NCBI GenBank assembly: GCA_016845245.1
Contig: JAERSY010000025.1
Coordinates: 1 to 62,046, forward strand
Direction of reading: 5' to 3'
Source: Phycisphaerae bacterium
GTDB taxonomy: Bacteria > Planctomycetota > Phycisphaerae > Phycisphaerales > SM1A02
DNA: 62,046 nt
Part shown: positions 18,531-27,352 of the stretch, in pieces
Numbering within the stretch: position 1 is the stretch's first letter
Layout: every line of letters begins with the position of its first letter
Notes under the pieces: generated by a model
What the model was told of the DNA's origin: nothing
The model's database searches: none
What the model saw: the letters and a program-made list of their open reading frames with translations, nothing else
Translations under genes and position numbers: made by a program

Positions 18531-19109
18531 TTAAAACGTGTCTTTCAAATCTTCTTTTTGGTAATCGTCAACTTCTTTAGAAGCGCGAATGGCATCCCAT
18601 TTTTGACGCACAATTTTGCTGTACCCTTTTGCGAGTCGATACGATTGGTCTGTCGTCCGCCAAATCATGTCTTCATCGCCATCGATTGCATGCATTGCTT
18701 GATGTGGAAGCGACCAAATGGTGTAAAACTCCTTGTCGCCGACAAACTCCGTCTTGCACTTCGTTTCAGCATCTTCACGGCTAGAAGCGTTGGCTTGACC
18801 GACGTGGACGTGTCTGTCGCCCGCATTCCACTGCACAAACAACTCATAAGTATCTTCACAAGCATCTGTAGATTTGAAATCATCTCGTAATCCAATCCAC
18901 ATTGAACAACAGACTTGGTCTTGGCCATAATGCTCTCTTGCGAAGTTCGCTGCCATCTGCGCGTTTGGCGCACTTAATGAACCTGCATGCGTATGCGCGT
19001 CGGTTTCCTTCTTTTTTGTAAAGACTTCCCAAACGGGGAATGCGTGTACTTCTTGAGTATTTAGCTCGTCAGTTACGATTGGCGGTTTGATTCTAGGGTT
19101 CGTAATCAT
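18531..19109 (-). CDS. paaB: PaaB-like epoxidase subunit with two tandem PaaB domains
   Basis: 192 residues, twice the usual PaaB (about 95). Residues 25-80 read as a PaaB domain (PVWEVFTKKKETDAHTHAG...AREHYGQDQ). Residues about 90-145 read as a second one (YELFVQWNAGDRHVHVGQA...FYTIWSLPHQAMH). Only the second keeps the C-terminal FYTI part. The remaining 45 residues (IWRTTDQSYRLAKGYSKIV) are not part of known short PaaB as far as I can see. PaaB bridges PaaAC heterodimers in the epoxidase, so a duplicated form could change subunit stoichiometry. It sits between paaA and paaC with 2-base gaps. Confidence 0.8.
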   Translation of the reverse strand: MITNPRIKPPIVTDELNTQEVHAFPVWEVFTKKKETDAHTHAGSLSAPNAQMAANFAREHYGQDQVCCSMWIGLRDDFKSTDACEDTYELFVQWNAGDRHVHVGQANASSREDAETKCKTEFVGDKEFYTIWSLPHQAMHAIDGDEDMIWRTTDQSYRLAKGYSKIVRQKWDAIRASKEVDDYQKEDLKDTF

Positions 19110-19111
19110 GC

Positions 19112-20128
19112 TTAGTTCTGAGAAGTTGTTTGTCCGTTAAGAATTGCGTTCCGGACCCATTCGCCTTGTTCGTACGAGAATCTTCTTAGCGCGACTCTTT
19201 CATCATTGCATGGACCATTGCCGCGAATGACTCTATAAAACTCATCCCAGTCTGGCTGAGTGAATCCCCAGTTTCCTGTTTCTTCATCGAGTTTCAGCAA
19301 TGGGTCGGGCGTTGCTTTCGTGACCATCCCGTGTTCATCCTTTTCGCAAACATTAATGACAAGTCCAGTTGCCATCGCTGCTGGTGCAAATCGGTTGACA
19401 AATTTTTGTCTCAGTTCATCATTTGTCGCGGTTTTCATTCGCCATTTCATTGCTGGCCGTTCAAGTTCATCAGGTCTGTCATGTGGACCAAAGAATGCGA
19501 TTGACGGTCCCCACCATCGATCAAAAGCATCTTGAGCCATCTTTTTCTGATGTTCAGTGCCACTCATAAGTGTGAGCACCATGTCTTCACCATGTTTAAA
19601 GTGGAATGCCTCTTCCATATTGATGCGTCTCATTGTTCGGATGTACGGACCGAATGAGCCGTGTGCAAGAGTGCCTTGATTCAAAATTGCAGCGCCATCG
19701 ATAAGCCACGCAATCATGCAAATATCTGCCCATGTGGGGCAGGGGTAATTGAAGCAATTGTGATATTTGGTTTTACCTGTGATGAGGTCACGAAGCATTG
19801 CGTTACGAGATTTGCCTAAATCTTGGGCAACTTCATAAAGCATTTGTCCATGTCCTACTTCATCTTGCACTTTCGCAGTAAGTGCGAGTTTTCTCTTTAG
19901 ATTTGGAGCTCGAGTAATCCATTCACCTTCAGGTAAAGCTCCAACGATTTCACTGTTCGCATGGTGTTCCGCCATACGGAGCATCAATGAACGATAGTCT
20001 TCTGGCATCCAATCGTTTGGCTCGATTAATCCGCCAGCTTGAACATGTGCTTCAAATGCAGCTAACTTTTCAGGGTCTTCGCCCGAGCCATCTTTCACTT
20101 TTACTTCAACGTTTGCGCTTGCACTCAC
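19112..20128 (-). CDS. paaA: Phenylacetyl-CoA 1,2-epoxidase catalytic subunit PaaA
   Basis: A 338-residue diiron monooxygenase subunit. EPNDWMPEDYRSLMLRMAEH and SEIVGALPEGEWITRAP are PaaA hallmarks. The diiron ligands appear as KVQDEVGHG (ExxH) and MEEAFHFKHGE (EExxH). It adds one oxygen atom across the 1,2 bond of phenylacetyl-CoA. The start is GTG at 20128, overlapping the thiolase stop by 4 bases. Electrons normally come from PaaE, which is absent from this window. Confidence 0.92.
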   Translation of the reverse strand: MSASANVEVKVKDGSGEDPEKLAAFEAHVQAGGLIEPNDWMPEDYRSLMLRMAEHHANSEIVGALPEGEWITRAPNLKRKLALTAKVQDEVGHGQMLYEVAQDLGKSRNAMLRDLITGKTKYHNCFNYPCPTWADICMIAWLIDGAAILNQGTLAHGSFGPYIRTMRRINMEEAFHFKHGEDMVLTLMSGTEHQKKMAQDAFDRWWGPSIAFFGPHDRPDELERPAMKWRMKTATNDELRQKFVNRFAPAAMATGLVINVCEKDEHGMVTKATPDPLLKLDEETGNWGFTQPDWDEFYRVIRGNGPCNDERVALRRFSYEQGEWVRNAILNGQTTSQN

Positions 20129-21336
20129 GATGCTTCTCCTTCAATCAGTGTGGCGAGTCCTTGTCCAACACCTACACAAAGTGTAGCAATCCCCTTGCTG
20201 AGATTCATCCTATTTATCTCATGAATTAGTGTGACGACGAGTCTAGCCCCGCTACAGCCCAGTGGGTGCCCCATCGCAATTGCACCGCCATGCACATTTA
20301 CTTTTTCTTTATCAAGTTTTAACTCTTGGATGCAAGCAAGTGATTGTGCTGCGAACGCTTCATTCAGTTCAAAACGGTCGATGTCATCAACAGTTAAGCC
20401 AGTTCGTTCAAGAAGTTTCTGAGTCGCGCTGACTGGGCCAATGCCCATGATTGCTGGGTCGACACCGGCGGCTGCCGAAGGTCCGACATACCCCATGATG
20501 TGTAGACCAAGTGATTTCGCAAGTTCTGCTTCGACGAGAACAAGTGCAGCAGCGCCATCATTGACACCAGAACTGTTCCCAGCTGTCACTGTTGCATCTT
20601 CTGCTGAAGAAAACACTGTTCGAAGCGTCCCAAGTTTCTCAACTGAAACTTCGGGTCTTGGGTGTTCATCAGTATCAACGACGATTGGGTCGCCTTTTCG
20701 TTGAGGGACTTCAACAGGAACGATTTCGTCTTTCCAGAGTCCCTTTTCATTTGCGTTGTTCCATCGCTGTTGGCTCGTCCATGCAAATGTGTCTTGATCA
20801 CCGCGGGAAATGTTCCAGCGACGTGCCACGTTCTCAGCGGTCTCGCCCATCGAATAGGGTTCATACAAAGCGGAGAGTTTCGGGTTCGTGAATCGCCACC
20901 CAATTGTCGTGTCGTACACTTCGCATTTACGGTCAAAGGCAGTCGCGCCCTTTGCCATGACAAATGGCGCGCGGCTCATTGATTCAACGCCGCCTGCAAC
21001 GATGACGTCTGCACAATTGCCTTCAATCATTCTTGCTGCAACATTGATTGCTTCTAATCCTGAAGCACAAAGGCGGTTGACGGTTGAGCCCGCAACTGTC
21101 TCGGGTAACCCCGCAAGAAGTGCAGCCATGCGAGCAACATTTCGGTTATCTTCGCCTGCCTGGTTTGCGGCACCAAAATAGACTTCATCAATCGATTCAG
21201 GATTCACATTCGACTGTGAAACCGCTTCCTTGATTGCTAGGGCAGCGAGGTCATCTGGCCTGATTGAGCTTAATGCGCCGCCATATCGCCCAATTGGGGT
21301 TCTGACAGCAGATACGATTGCAACTTTTCGTGACAT
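20125..21336 (-). CDS. paaJ: Acetyl-CoA C-acyltransferase (thiolase), PaaJ-like
   Basis: A 403-residue thiolase. The active-site cysteine sits in [12 protein letters not shown], with [20 protein letters not shown] (His) and CVGVGQGLA (second Cys) near the C-terminus. In this operon it should cleave 3-oxo-5,6-dehydrosuberyl-CoA and 3-oxoadipyl-CoA, the PaaJ role, although general beta-oxidation cannot be excluded. I chose ATG 21336 ([14 protein letters not shown]). A GTG six codons upstream is possible. Confidence 0.85.
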   Translation of the reverse strand: MSRKVAIVSAVRTPIGRYGGALSSIRPDDLAALAIKEAVSQSNVNPESIDEVYFGAANQAGEDNRNVARMAALLAGLPETVAGSTVNRLCASGLEAINVAARMIEGNCADVIVAGGVESMSRAPFVMAKGATAFDRKCEVYDTTIGWRFTNPKLSALYEPYSMGETAENVARRWNISRGDQDTFAWTSQQRWNNANEKGLWKDEIVPVEVPQRKGDPIVVDTDEHPRPEVSVEKLGTLRTVFSSAEDATVTAGNSSGVNDGAAALVLVEAELAKSLGLHIMGYVGPSAAAGVDPAIMGIGPVSATQKLLERTGLTVDDIDRFELNEAFAAQSLACIQELKLDKEKVNVHGGAIAMGHPLGCSGARLVVTLIHEINRMNLSKGIATLCVGVGQGLATLIEGEAS

Positions 21337-21377
21337 CTTGGATATTGTACCCACGATTTGCCATTGGGATTGTGTTG

Positions 21378-22610
21378 TTATGGGGTTGCGAGTGACACTG
21401 AGGGTGGGGCTTCAAAACGCCCATCATCAACTGTTTGGTTGAGTGCAACAAGCAATTCTAAGACCTTCTCCATCCCAATGCGTTCGGTCCACTCAAATGG
21501 ACCATTTGGATAGTTCGTGCCAAGTTTCATTGCAGTGTCAATATCCTGTTCTGACGCGACCCCTTCGCTTTTCGCCCATAGTGCTTCGTTAATGATGCTG
21601 ACGAGCACTCTCGAGAAAATGTACTTTGCAAGGGGGGTGCCTGACGTGCATGTTGCTTCCAAACAAAATGAGTTAATTGCGTTTGAAAGAACATCAGAGA
21701 GTTCTAACTCGCAAGAATCTTGGATGATTGCAGGCGTTGCATTTCCGTTGTCATCGTGTGCATATGCGCCGCGACCCGTTTTCTTCCCTAAATGATTTTT
21801 TTCAACTAAGGAAGTTTGAAGATGACTTGGAGCAAGGCGACTTGGCTTATCGAGCCGTTCCCAAACACTTTGTGTTGTTGCGACGTTGATGTCTTGCCCA
21901 ATAAGATCAGTCAACATAAAGGGTCCCATTCGGAACTCGCCAAGTAATTGAAGGGCTTCATCAACCTCATTTACGGTAGCGTATCCATCTTCAACGATTC
22001 GCCATGACTCTAAGTAATACGGTCTTGCAACACGGTTGACGATGAATCCCGGCGTATCTGATGCTTGTACAACTTTTTTACCCCACGCTTCTGCGAGAAG
22101 GGCTGCACGTTGCACAGATTGTTCTGATGTGTGTTCGCCTTTTACAACTTCAACAAGTGGCATGATTGGAGCAGGGTTAAAAAAGTGTAGTCCCACAACT
22201 CGGTCAGCAACGTCGCTCGCGCTTCCTAACTCGCTAACTGAGAGTGATGACGTGTTCGTTGCAAGTACGGCACTTGGCGCAATACTTCCAAGTTGTTTCA
22301 ATAGAGCACTCTTAATGTCAAAAGCTTCAACAATTGCTTCAACAATGAGGTCGCAGTCGTGCAATTCATCGAGCGATGCAACAGCTACTAAACTTGATTT
22401 ACTTAACTCAGCTTGTTCTTCTGTGATTCTTTCTTTTTCAACGAGCCGGTCGAACCGTTTGCCAACACTTTGAATCGCTTGGTTCACTCGTTCTGAATCT
22501 GTATCAAAAAGTTTGACTTTCCAGCCCGCTGCTGCTGCAGTTTGGGCAATGCCTGCGCCCATCGTTCCTGTGCCGATGACTCCGATTGGATTGCTTGCTT
22601 GTGACATCAT
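21378..22610 (-). CDS. paaH: 3-hydroxyacyl-CoA dehydrogenase, PaaH-like
   Basis: 410 residues. The N-terminal NAD-binding motif is IGVIGTGTMGAGIAQTAAAAG, followed by the catalytic region VGLHFFNPAPIMPLVEVVKG and DTPGFIVNRVARPYYLE. There are two C-terminal HCDH dimerisation segments (FRMGPFMLTDLIGQDINVAT and a second near LGTNYPNGPFEW). It oxidises 3-hydroxyadipyl-CoA to 3-oxoadipyl-CoA in the pathway. It is somewhat shorter than E. coli PaaH (about 475). It lies between thiolase and paaG in the same orientation. Confidence 0.85.
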   Translation of the reverse strand: MMSQASNPIGVIGTGTMGAGIAQTAAAAGWKVKLFDTDSERVNQAIQSVGKRFDRLVEKERITEEQAELSKSSLVAVASLDELHDCDLIVEAIVEAFDIKSALLKQLGSIAPSAVLATNTSSLSVSELGSASDVADRVVGLHFFNPAPIMPLVEVVKGEHTSEQSVQRAALLAEAWGKKVVQASDTPGFIVNRVARPYYLESWRIVEDGYATVNEVDEALQLLGEFRMGPFMLTDLIGQDINVATTQSVWERLDKPSRLAPSHLQTSLVEKNHLGKKTGRGAYAHDDNGNATPAIIQDSCELELSDVLSNAINSFCLEATCTSGTPLAKYIFSRVLVSIINEALWAKSEGVASEQDIDTAMKLGTNYPNGPFEWTERIGMEKVLELLVALNQTVDDGRFEAPPSVSLATP

Positions 22611-22647
22611 ATCTATCTAAACATACGCCTTTGAAACCATAAGAGAT

Positions 22648-23454
22648 TCACTCATGCGTAAAGTTCGGTTTCCTCTTTTCAATAAATGAGACGACGCCCT
22701 CAAAGTGGTCGTGTGTTCTGCCGGCAGTTTCTTGAGCGAACGCTTCTTGAATGAGCTGTTCGTCTAAATCATTTGTAAATGTCTGGTTAAGAAGTCGTTT
22801 TGTCAATGCAATCGCTCGATGTGGAAGGGATGCCACTCTTCCCGCAAGCTTACTCACTGCATCATCTAACTCATCAGCTGAAACCACTTGATTCACTAAT
22901 CCAATTGTGAGTGCTTCCTCAGCATCGACCTTTCTCCCTGTGAGGCACATTTCCATTGCTCTGCCAATGCCGACGAGTCGAGGTAAGGTCCATGTTGAGC
23001 CAGAGTCTGGGACGAGCCCGACATTGACGAAGACTTCAATAAACGAAGCGTGTTCTGATGCAACTCTTAAATCGCAAGCAAGTGCAAGCGAACAACCAGC
23101 ACCTGCGGCGACACCATTTACTGCAGCAATGACTGGTTTTTCCATTCGGTGAATACATTTGATGATGGGGTCATACCGCTTTTTCAAGTCTTCACCAAGA
23201 TGTGGTTCGTGTCCCGGAACATATTTTTCCTTGAGGTCAGCGAGGTCTTGACCAGAACTAAATGCTCTGCCACTTCCTTTGATGACAACGACGCGAACGT
23301 CCGTACTCTTTGAACATTCTTTCAACGCTGCAAGGAGCTCGGTAGTTAACGCATTGTTAAATGCATTTAACACATCAGTTCGCATGAGTGTGATGGTGCA
23401 GATTCCACCTTCACTTGTGACATCGATTGTTTCGAATTGTGTTGCTGTCGTCAT
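22648..23454 (-). CDS. paaG: Ring-1,2-epoxyphenylacetyl-CoA isomerase PaaG
   Basis: A 268-residue crotonase-fold enzyme. The oxyanion-hole loops are AFSSGQDLADLK and AAVNGVAAGAGCSLALACDL. The catalytic aspartate is in VGLVPDSGSTWTLPR, the PaaG pattern rather than the Glu pattern of hydratases. It isomerises the epoxide to oxepin-CoA and later shifts double bonds. It starts one base after paaF ends. Confidence 0.88.
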   Translation of the reverse strand: MTTATQFETIDVTSEGGICTITLMRTDVLNAFNNALTTELLAALKECSKSTDVRVVVIKGSGRAFSSGQDLADLKEKYVPGHEPHLGEDLKKRYDPIIKCIHRMEKPVIAAVNGVAAGAGCSLALACDLRVASEHASFIEVFVNVGLVPDSGSTWTLPRLVGIGRAMEMCLTGRKVDAEEALTIGLVNQVVSADELDDAVSKLAGRVASLPHRAIALTKRLLNQTFTNDLDEQLIQEAFAQETAGRTHDHFEGVVSFIEKRKPNFTHE

Positions 23455-23455
23455 G

Positions 23456-24229
23456 TTACTTCCCAGTAAATTGAGGTCTTCGTTTTTCTAAAAATGCAGT
23501 CATGCCCTCTGCCTGATCTTCGGTGTCGAACAAATCATAAAATAGTTGTCGTTCAGCATGGAGTCCATCAGATAATGACTGCTCGTTTGCGTTGAGGACT
23601 GAGGCCTTTGCTGCACGAAGCGCAACAGGACCTTTCGTTGCAACTTGCTTCGCAACAAAGAGTGCTTCTTCAAACCAAAACTCTTTTGGAACAACTCTGC
23701 TGATGAGTCCTGAAGCGAGCGCTTCTTTTGCTGAAAGAAATCGTCCACTTAACACGACATCCATAGCGAGCGCTTTGCCAACAGCATGGGTCAGCCGTTG
23801 AGTCCCGCCAGCGCCGGGCATGACACCGATGTTAATTTCGGGCTGTCCAAACTTTGCATTCTCTGATGCAACAATGATGTCGCAGTGCATCATTAACTCA
23901 CACCCGCCGCCAAGAGCAAACCCACTGACTGCAGCAACAATTGGTTTTTTGATTGCTTTGATTCGTTCCCACGTGGCAAACTGATTTCGCTTTCGCATTT
24001 CGTCTGAAGAAGCGGTAGCCATGTCCCCAATGTCTGCGCCAGCTGCCCAAGCGCGCTGACTGCCTGCTAGCAAGACGACATGAATATTGTCATCGTTGTC
24101 ATAACCTTCAAGGAGCGCTGCCAAGTCTTCCATTAAGGGAAGGTTCAGCGCATTCAGTACTTTTGGTCGGTTTATCCTGATGATTGCGACATGGCCATCG
24201 AGTTCAGTGAGTAAGTGTTGCTCTGACAT
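23456..24229 (-). CDS. paaF: Enoyl-CoA hydratase, PaaF-like
   Basis: A 257-residue crotonase-fold protein with NRPKVLNALNLPLMEDL, the first oxyanion loop AWAAGADIGDMA and the catalytic loops FALGGGCELMMHCD and NIGVMPGAGGTQRL. The last two hold the Glu pair of a true hydratase. Its role is hydration of 2,3-dehydroadipyl-CoA. Position in the operon and resemblance to E. coli PaaF support the name. A generic enoyl-CoA hydratase is the alternative. Confidence 0.85.
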   Translation of the reverse strand: MSEQHLLTELDGHVAIIRINRPKVLNALNLPLMEDLAALLEGYDNDDNIHVVLLAGSQRAWAAGADIGDMATASSDEMRKRNQFATWERIKAIKKPIVAAVSGFALGGGCELMMHCDIIVASENAKFGQPEINIGVMPGAGGTQRLTHAVGKALAMDVVLSGRFLSAKEALASGLISRVVPKEFWFEEALFVAKQVATKGPVALRAAKASVLNANEQSLSDGLHAERQLFYDLFDTEDQAEGMTAFLEKRRPQFTGK

Positions 24230-24238
24230 AAATGTGTC

Positions 24239-24697
24239 CTAAGAATGTTCCTCTTCTGCGTGTTGAATAAGACCTTTAATTTTATCAGAGGGAAGAACTC
24301 GTTGAACTTGTGTACCGGTCGCAATCAGAGATTCACCAACTTTTGCTTCTAAATCGCAGACCACTGTGGTCGAATCGAGTGACGTAATCGTTGCAGTCAC
24401 GCTAACAGTTTGCCCTATTGGTGCTGGTTTGAGATGTTTCACACTGAGTTCCGAGCCAATGCCTTGCTCGTCCATTTCGAGGTGTGGTTCTAGCGCGTAC
24501 CTTGAGGCGAGTTCAAACTGATGAGCCAAATCCCACGTTGAACATACGGGATGAATCTGTTTTCCATGAAAAACGGGAGCCATCGCTTCTGTGACTTCAA
24601 AGTCAATGATTGATGTGTTTCCGACTGCAATTGTTGGTTTCATATGAATGAAGGGTACCACTTTTTGAAGTAACGTCCGAAAAGTCGCGTGGTCCAT
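24239..24697 (-). CDS. Hotdog-fold acyl-CoA thioesterase (FlK-like), first gene of the paa operon
   Basis: 152 residues with a single hotdog domain. HPVCSTWDLAHQFELASRYAL and the following IGSELSVKHLKPAPIGQTV resemble the fluoroacetyl-CoA thioesterase-like family (catalytic Thr/Ser, Glu, His). It is not a standard PaaI by motif but fills its position. It may hydrolyse stalled CoA thioesters. It is the promoter-proximal gene, with about 150 bases separating it from the divergent kinase gene, so the operon promoter should lie at 24698-24850. No operator was recognised there. Confidence 0.72.
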   Translation of the reverse strand: MDHATFRTLLQKVVPFIHMKPTIAVGNTSIIDFEVTEAMAPVFHGKQIHPVCSTWDLAHQFELASRYALEPHLEMDEQGIGSELSVKHLKPAPIGQTVSVTATITSLDSTTVVCDLEAKVGESLIATGTQVQRVLPSDKIKGLIQHAEEEHS

Positions 24698-24850
24698 TTG
24701 AATGACTTATGAGGGCAACATAGAGCAATTCTCGCGGGTTTTTATCTCAAAAATGATTTTTAGTATGCGGAAAGAGAACTTCATGTTATTGTAAACAAGC
24801 AGACTACACTGCCAAATGTGTTGAACGACCAAAGGGGATTTGTTCTAGAA

Positions 24851-27109
24851 ATGTCAACAAACGATTTTCCAACTGATCCAAACGCCGAAACTATCGGTTT
24901 GCCAACGGATGAATCAGGCAAAGGGACCGTTCCTGAGCCCGGCAAGTTTGTGACGCAGGGAATGCCTTCCGAAATCGGTCGGTATCGCATCCTCGGCATC
25001 ATCGCTTCCGGCGGCATGGGTGTTGTCTACGAGGCGATGCAAGAAGCACCGCGACGTCGTGTTGCTTTAAAGATTATTAAAGCAGGCGCTGCGAGTGACA
25101 TGGCGCTGCACCGATTCCATTTTGAAGCACAGACGCTTGCAAAACTCAGCCACCCAAACATTGCGCAAATTTATGAAGCGGGCACGTGGGAAAGCGAAAA
25201 TGGTGAAGTTCCATTCTTCGCAATGGAATACATCACAGGGCGGCAAAGTCTTACCGATTACGCAAAAAAACGCGATATGAGTTTGCGGGACCGGCTCGAA
25301 CTGTTTGGCAAAGTTTGCGACGCAGTCCATCATGGTCACCAAAAAGGTGTCATCCATAGAGACTTGAAACCAGACAACATTCTCGTTGATAACAATGGTG
25401 ACCCAAAGATTATTGACTTTGGTGTCGCGCGTGCAACGGATGCAGACTTAGCTGTCACCACAATGGAAACAACAATGGGCCAACTCATCGGTACGCTTCA
25501 GTACATGAGCCCCGAACAATGTGACGCGGATCCTGACCGAATTGACATTCGTTCAGACGTCTACGCGCTCGGCGTCATCTTGTTCCAGTTGCTATCAGAA
25601 CACTTACCGTACGATTTAAGGCGTTTAGCAATTCACGAAGCTGTACGCATTATTAAAGATGAACGTCCGCTCACGATGAGCACAGTCAATCTTTCGCTTA
25701 AGGGCGACATTGAAACAATCGTCATTAAGGCGATGGAGAAAGAAAGAGAACGTCGGTATCAATCTGCTGCTGAGTTTAGCCAAGACATCTGTCACTTCTT
25801 AAACAATGAACCAATCATTGCAAGGCCGTTATCAATCAGTTATCAACTGCGACTCTTTACGAAAAAGTACAAACGTACTTGTGTCGCAGTCATCGTCTCT
25901 GCACTTTCTATAGTTTTAGGTCTCATTGGAACAACATGGGGCATGGTTGAAGCGAACCATCAACGTAACATTGCCAATGAACAGCGAATCATCGCTGAAG
26001 ATAGATATGAAATGGCAATGGAAATGCTCAGAGAAAATGTGGGTGATTTTTATGCTGGAATCGTCAAACTCAATGCTGCCACGGATGTGCGGAAAAATGT
26101 CATTGACAAAACAATCGCATATGCAGACAGACTTGAATCCACAGAAGGTCCACAAGATGACATCATGGCGGTTCAAGCCCTTACGCATAGTTTGTATGGC
26201 TCGTACTATTGGAGTTTGCGTGGCGCAAATCTCGGAGATCAAGCAAAAGCGCGCGATCACTACAACAAGGCACTTGAACTAAACACCGAGTTAGTAAATC
26301 GCGGTGTAAACAAACAGAAACAAGCACTCGCTGTCACGCAATATAAATTGAGTGATATCGAACGTGCTAATGAAGAGTATGCAAAATGCCTCATCTTGTT
26401 AGACAAAGCAGATGCCTCAATTGATGAGTTTCTTGTAGAGTTTCCAGAAAGCATCAAAGCACCCCGCGTAAAGAATGCAATTGATATGACGCGCGTTGAC
26501 GTTCTGATCAAAATGGGCGAAAACGAGAAAGCGCAAGAAGCAATTGACGAACTCATTGAAGAGCGTCGGTACATGGCAAACGCATCTCCACGAGATTTAA
26601 AACTCCAACGTGATTACGCAAACATTTTGCAACGTGGCGGAAAGATTAATGTCAATCTAGAATCATTTGACAAAGCCATTGAGTATTACACGCTTGCACA
26701 TGATGTGTTTGAGTCACTGATTGAAAAAGATCCTGAGAATGGCAGAGCGCCAAGAGATCATGCATGGTCACTCTACTTCCTAGGTGAAGCGCAACTCGGC
26801 GACCGTCAGGTTGACGAAGCATTCACATCGTTTGACAAGGGGCTCTTTATAATCAGAGACAGGTGCGCTGCGTATCCAGCTGATGCAGATGCTCGAAATG
26901 ATGTGGGTCTCTATCTCGGTCAGTACATGTACTTCTGTGAAAATGAGGACCAGCGGGACAGGGCGAAAGAAAGCACAAAGAGCATTCTTTTAGTGCTTCA
27001 ACCGATTGTCGAGGGAAATCCAACAAATTACGCGCTTGCAGAAGTGTATGCAGCCGTTGAACAGCATCACGATAATGTGAACACCTCTGCGGCTGTCGAC
27101 AGCGAATAA
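24851..27109 (+). CDS. Membrane Ser/Thr protein kinase with TPR-like C-terminal region
   Basis: 752 residues from ATG 24851, which follows AAAGGGGA at 24831-24838. GTG at 24818 is an alternative. The kinase domain covers about residues 43-310: glycine loop IIASGGMGVVYEA, VAIP-type lysine in VALKII, catalytic HRDLKPDNIL, DFGVARAT and activation-segment GTLQYMSPEQ. One membrane helix follows (VAVIVSALSIVLGLIGTTW), then about 380 residues of helical repeats resembling TPRs (for example ARDHYNKALELNTELV, KAIEYYTLAHDVFESL). The C-terminal part would be outside the cytoplasm and may sense a ligand. This architecture is abundant in planctomycetes. The target is unknown; the FHA-sigma protein is one candidate. 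Confidence 0.87.
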   Translation: MSTNDFPTDPNAETIGLPTDESGKGTVPEPGKFVTQGMPSEIGRYRILGIIASGGMGVVYEAMQEAPRRRVALKIIKAGAASDMALHRFHFEAQTLAKLSHPNIAQIYEAGTWESENGEVPFFAMEYITGRQSLTDYAKKRDMSLRDRLELFGKVCDAVHHGHQKGVIHRDLKPDNILVDNNGDPKIIDFGVARATDADLAVTTMETTMGQLIGTLQYMSPEQCDADPDRIDIRSDVYALGVILFQLLSEHLPYDLRRLAIHEAVRIIKDERPLTMSTVNLSLKGDIETIVIKAMEKERERRYQSAAEFSQDICHFLNNEPIIARPLSISYQLRLFTKKYKRTCVAVIVSALSIVLGLIGTTWGMVEANHQRNIANEQRIIAEDRYEMAMEMLRENVGDFYAGIVKLNAATDVRKNVIDKTIAYADRLESTEGPQDDIMAVQALTHSLYGSYYWSLRGANLGDQAKARDHYNKALELNTELVNRGVNKQKQALAVTQYKLSDIERANEEYAKCLILLDKADASIDEFLVEFPESIKAPRVKNAIDMTRVDVLIKMGENEKAQEAIDELIEERRYMANASPRDLKLQRDYANILQRGGKINVNLESFDKAIEYYTLAHDVFESLIEKDPENGRAPRDHAWSLYFLGEAQLGDRQVDEAFTSFDKGLFIIRDRCAAYPADADARNDVGLYLGQYMYFCENEDQRDRAKESTKSILLVLQPIVEGNPTNYALAEVYAAVEQHHDNVNTSAAVDSE

Positions 27110-27267
27110 ACCCCTTTTTTAACCCAATAACGACGCTTTGCTAATTTTTTAGCTTTTTGCGTTCACATTGTTGAGGGTTGAGCATAGAAGGAGTTAGAAC
27201 AGCAAATATTTAACTATTAATGAACTTTCAACGCAGGACCGCGTAACACTCTTAACTCTTAATAACT

Positions 27268-27348
27268 ATCTCTCCTTAAGAACTCTCTCTCCCTCTCTCC
27301 GATTTCCTCCCTTGTGGAGCACACCCCCTAGCAAACGCTAGGGGGTGT
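27268..27348 (-). terminator. Strong terminator hairpin after the APC permease gene, then a GA tract
   Basis: ACACCCCCTAGC (27321-27332) pairs perfectly with GCTAGGGGGTGT (27337-27348) around an AAAC loop. Read on the minus strand, it begins 4 bases after the permease stop. It is followed within 11 bases by a purine tract of GGAG/GAGAGA repeats down to about 27268. From the kinase side it may also act as terminator, 210 bases after that stop. The intervening 27110-27267 holds nothing I recognise. Confidence 0.75.
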
Positions 27349-27352
27349 TCGT

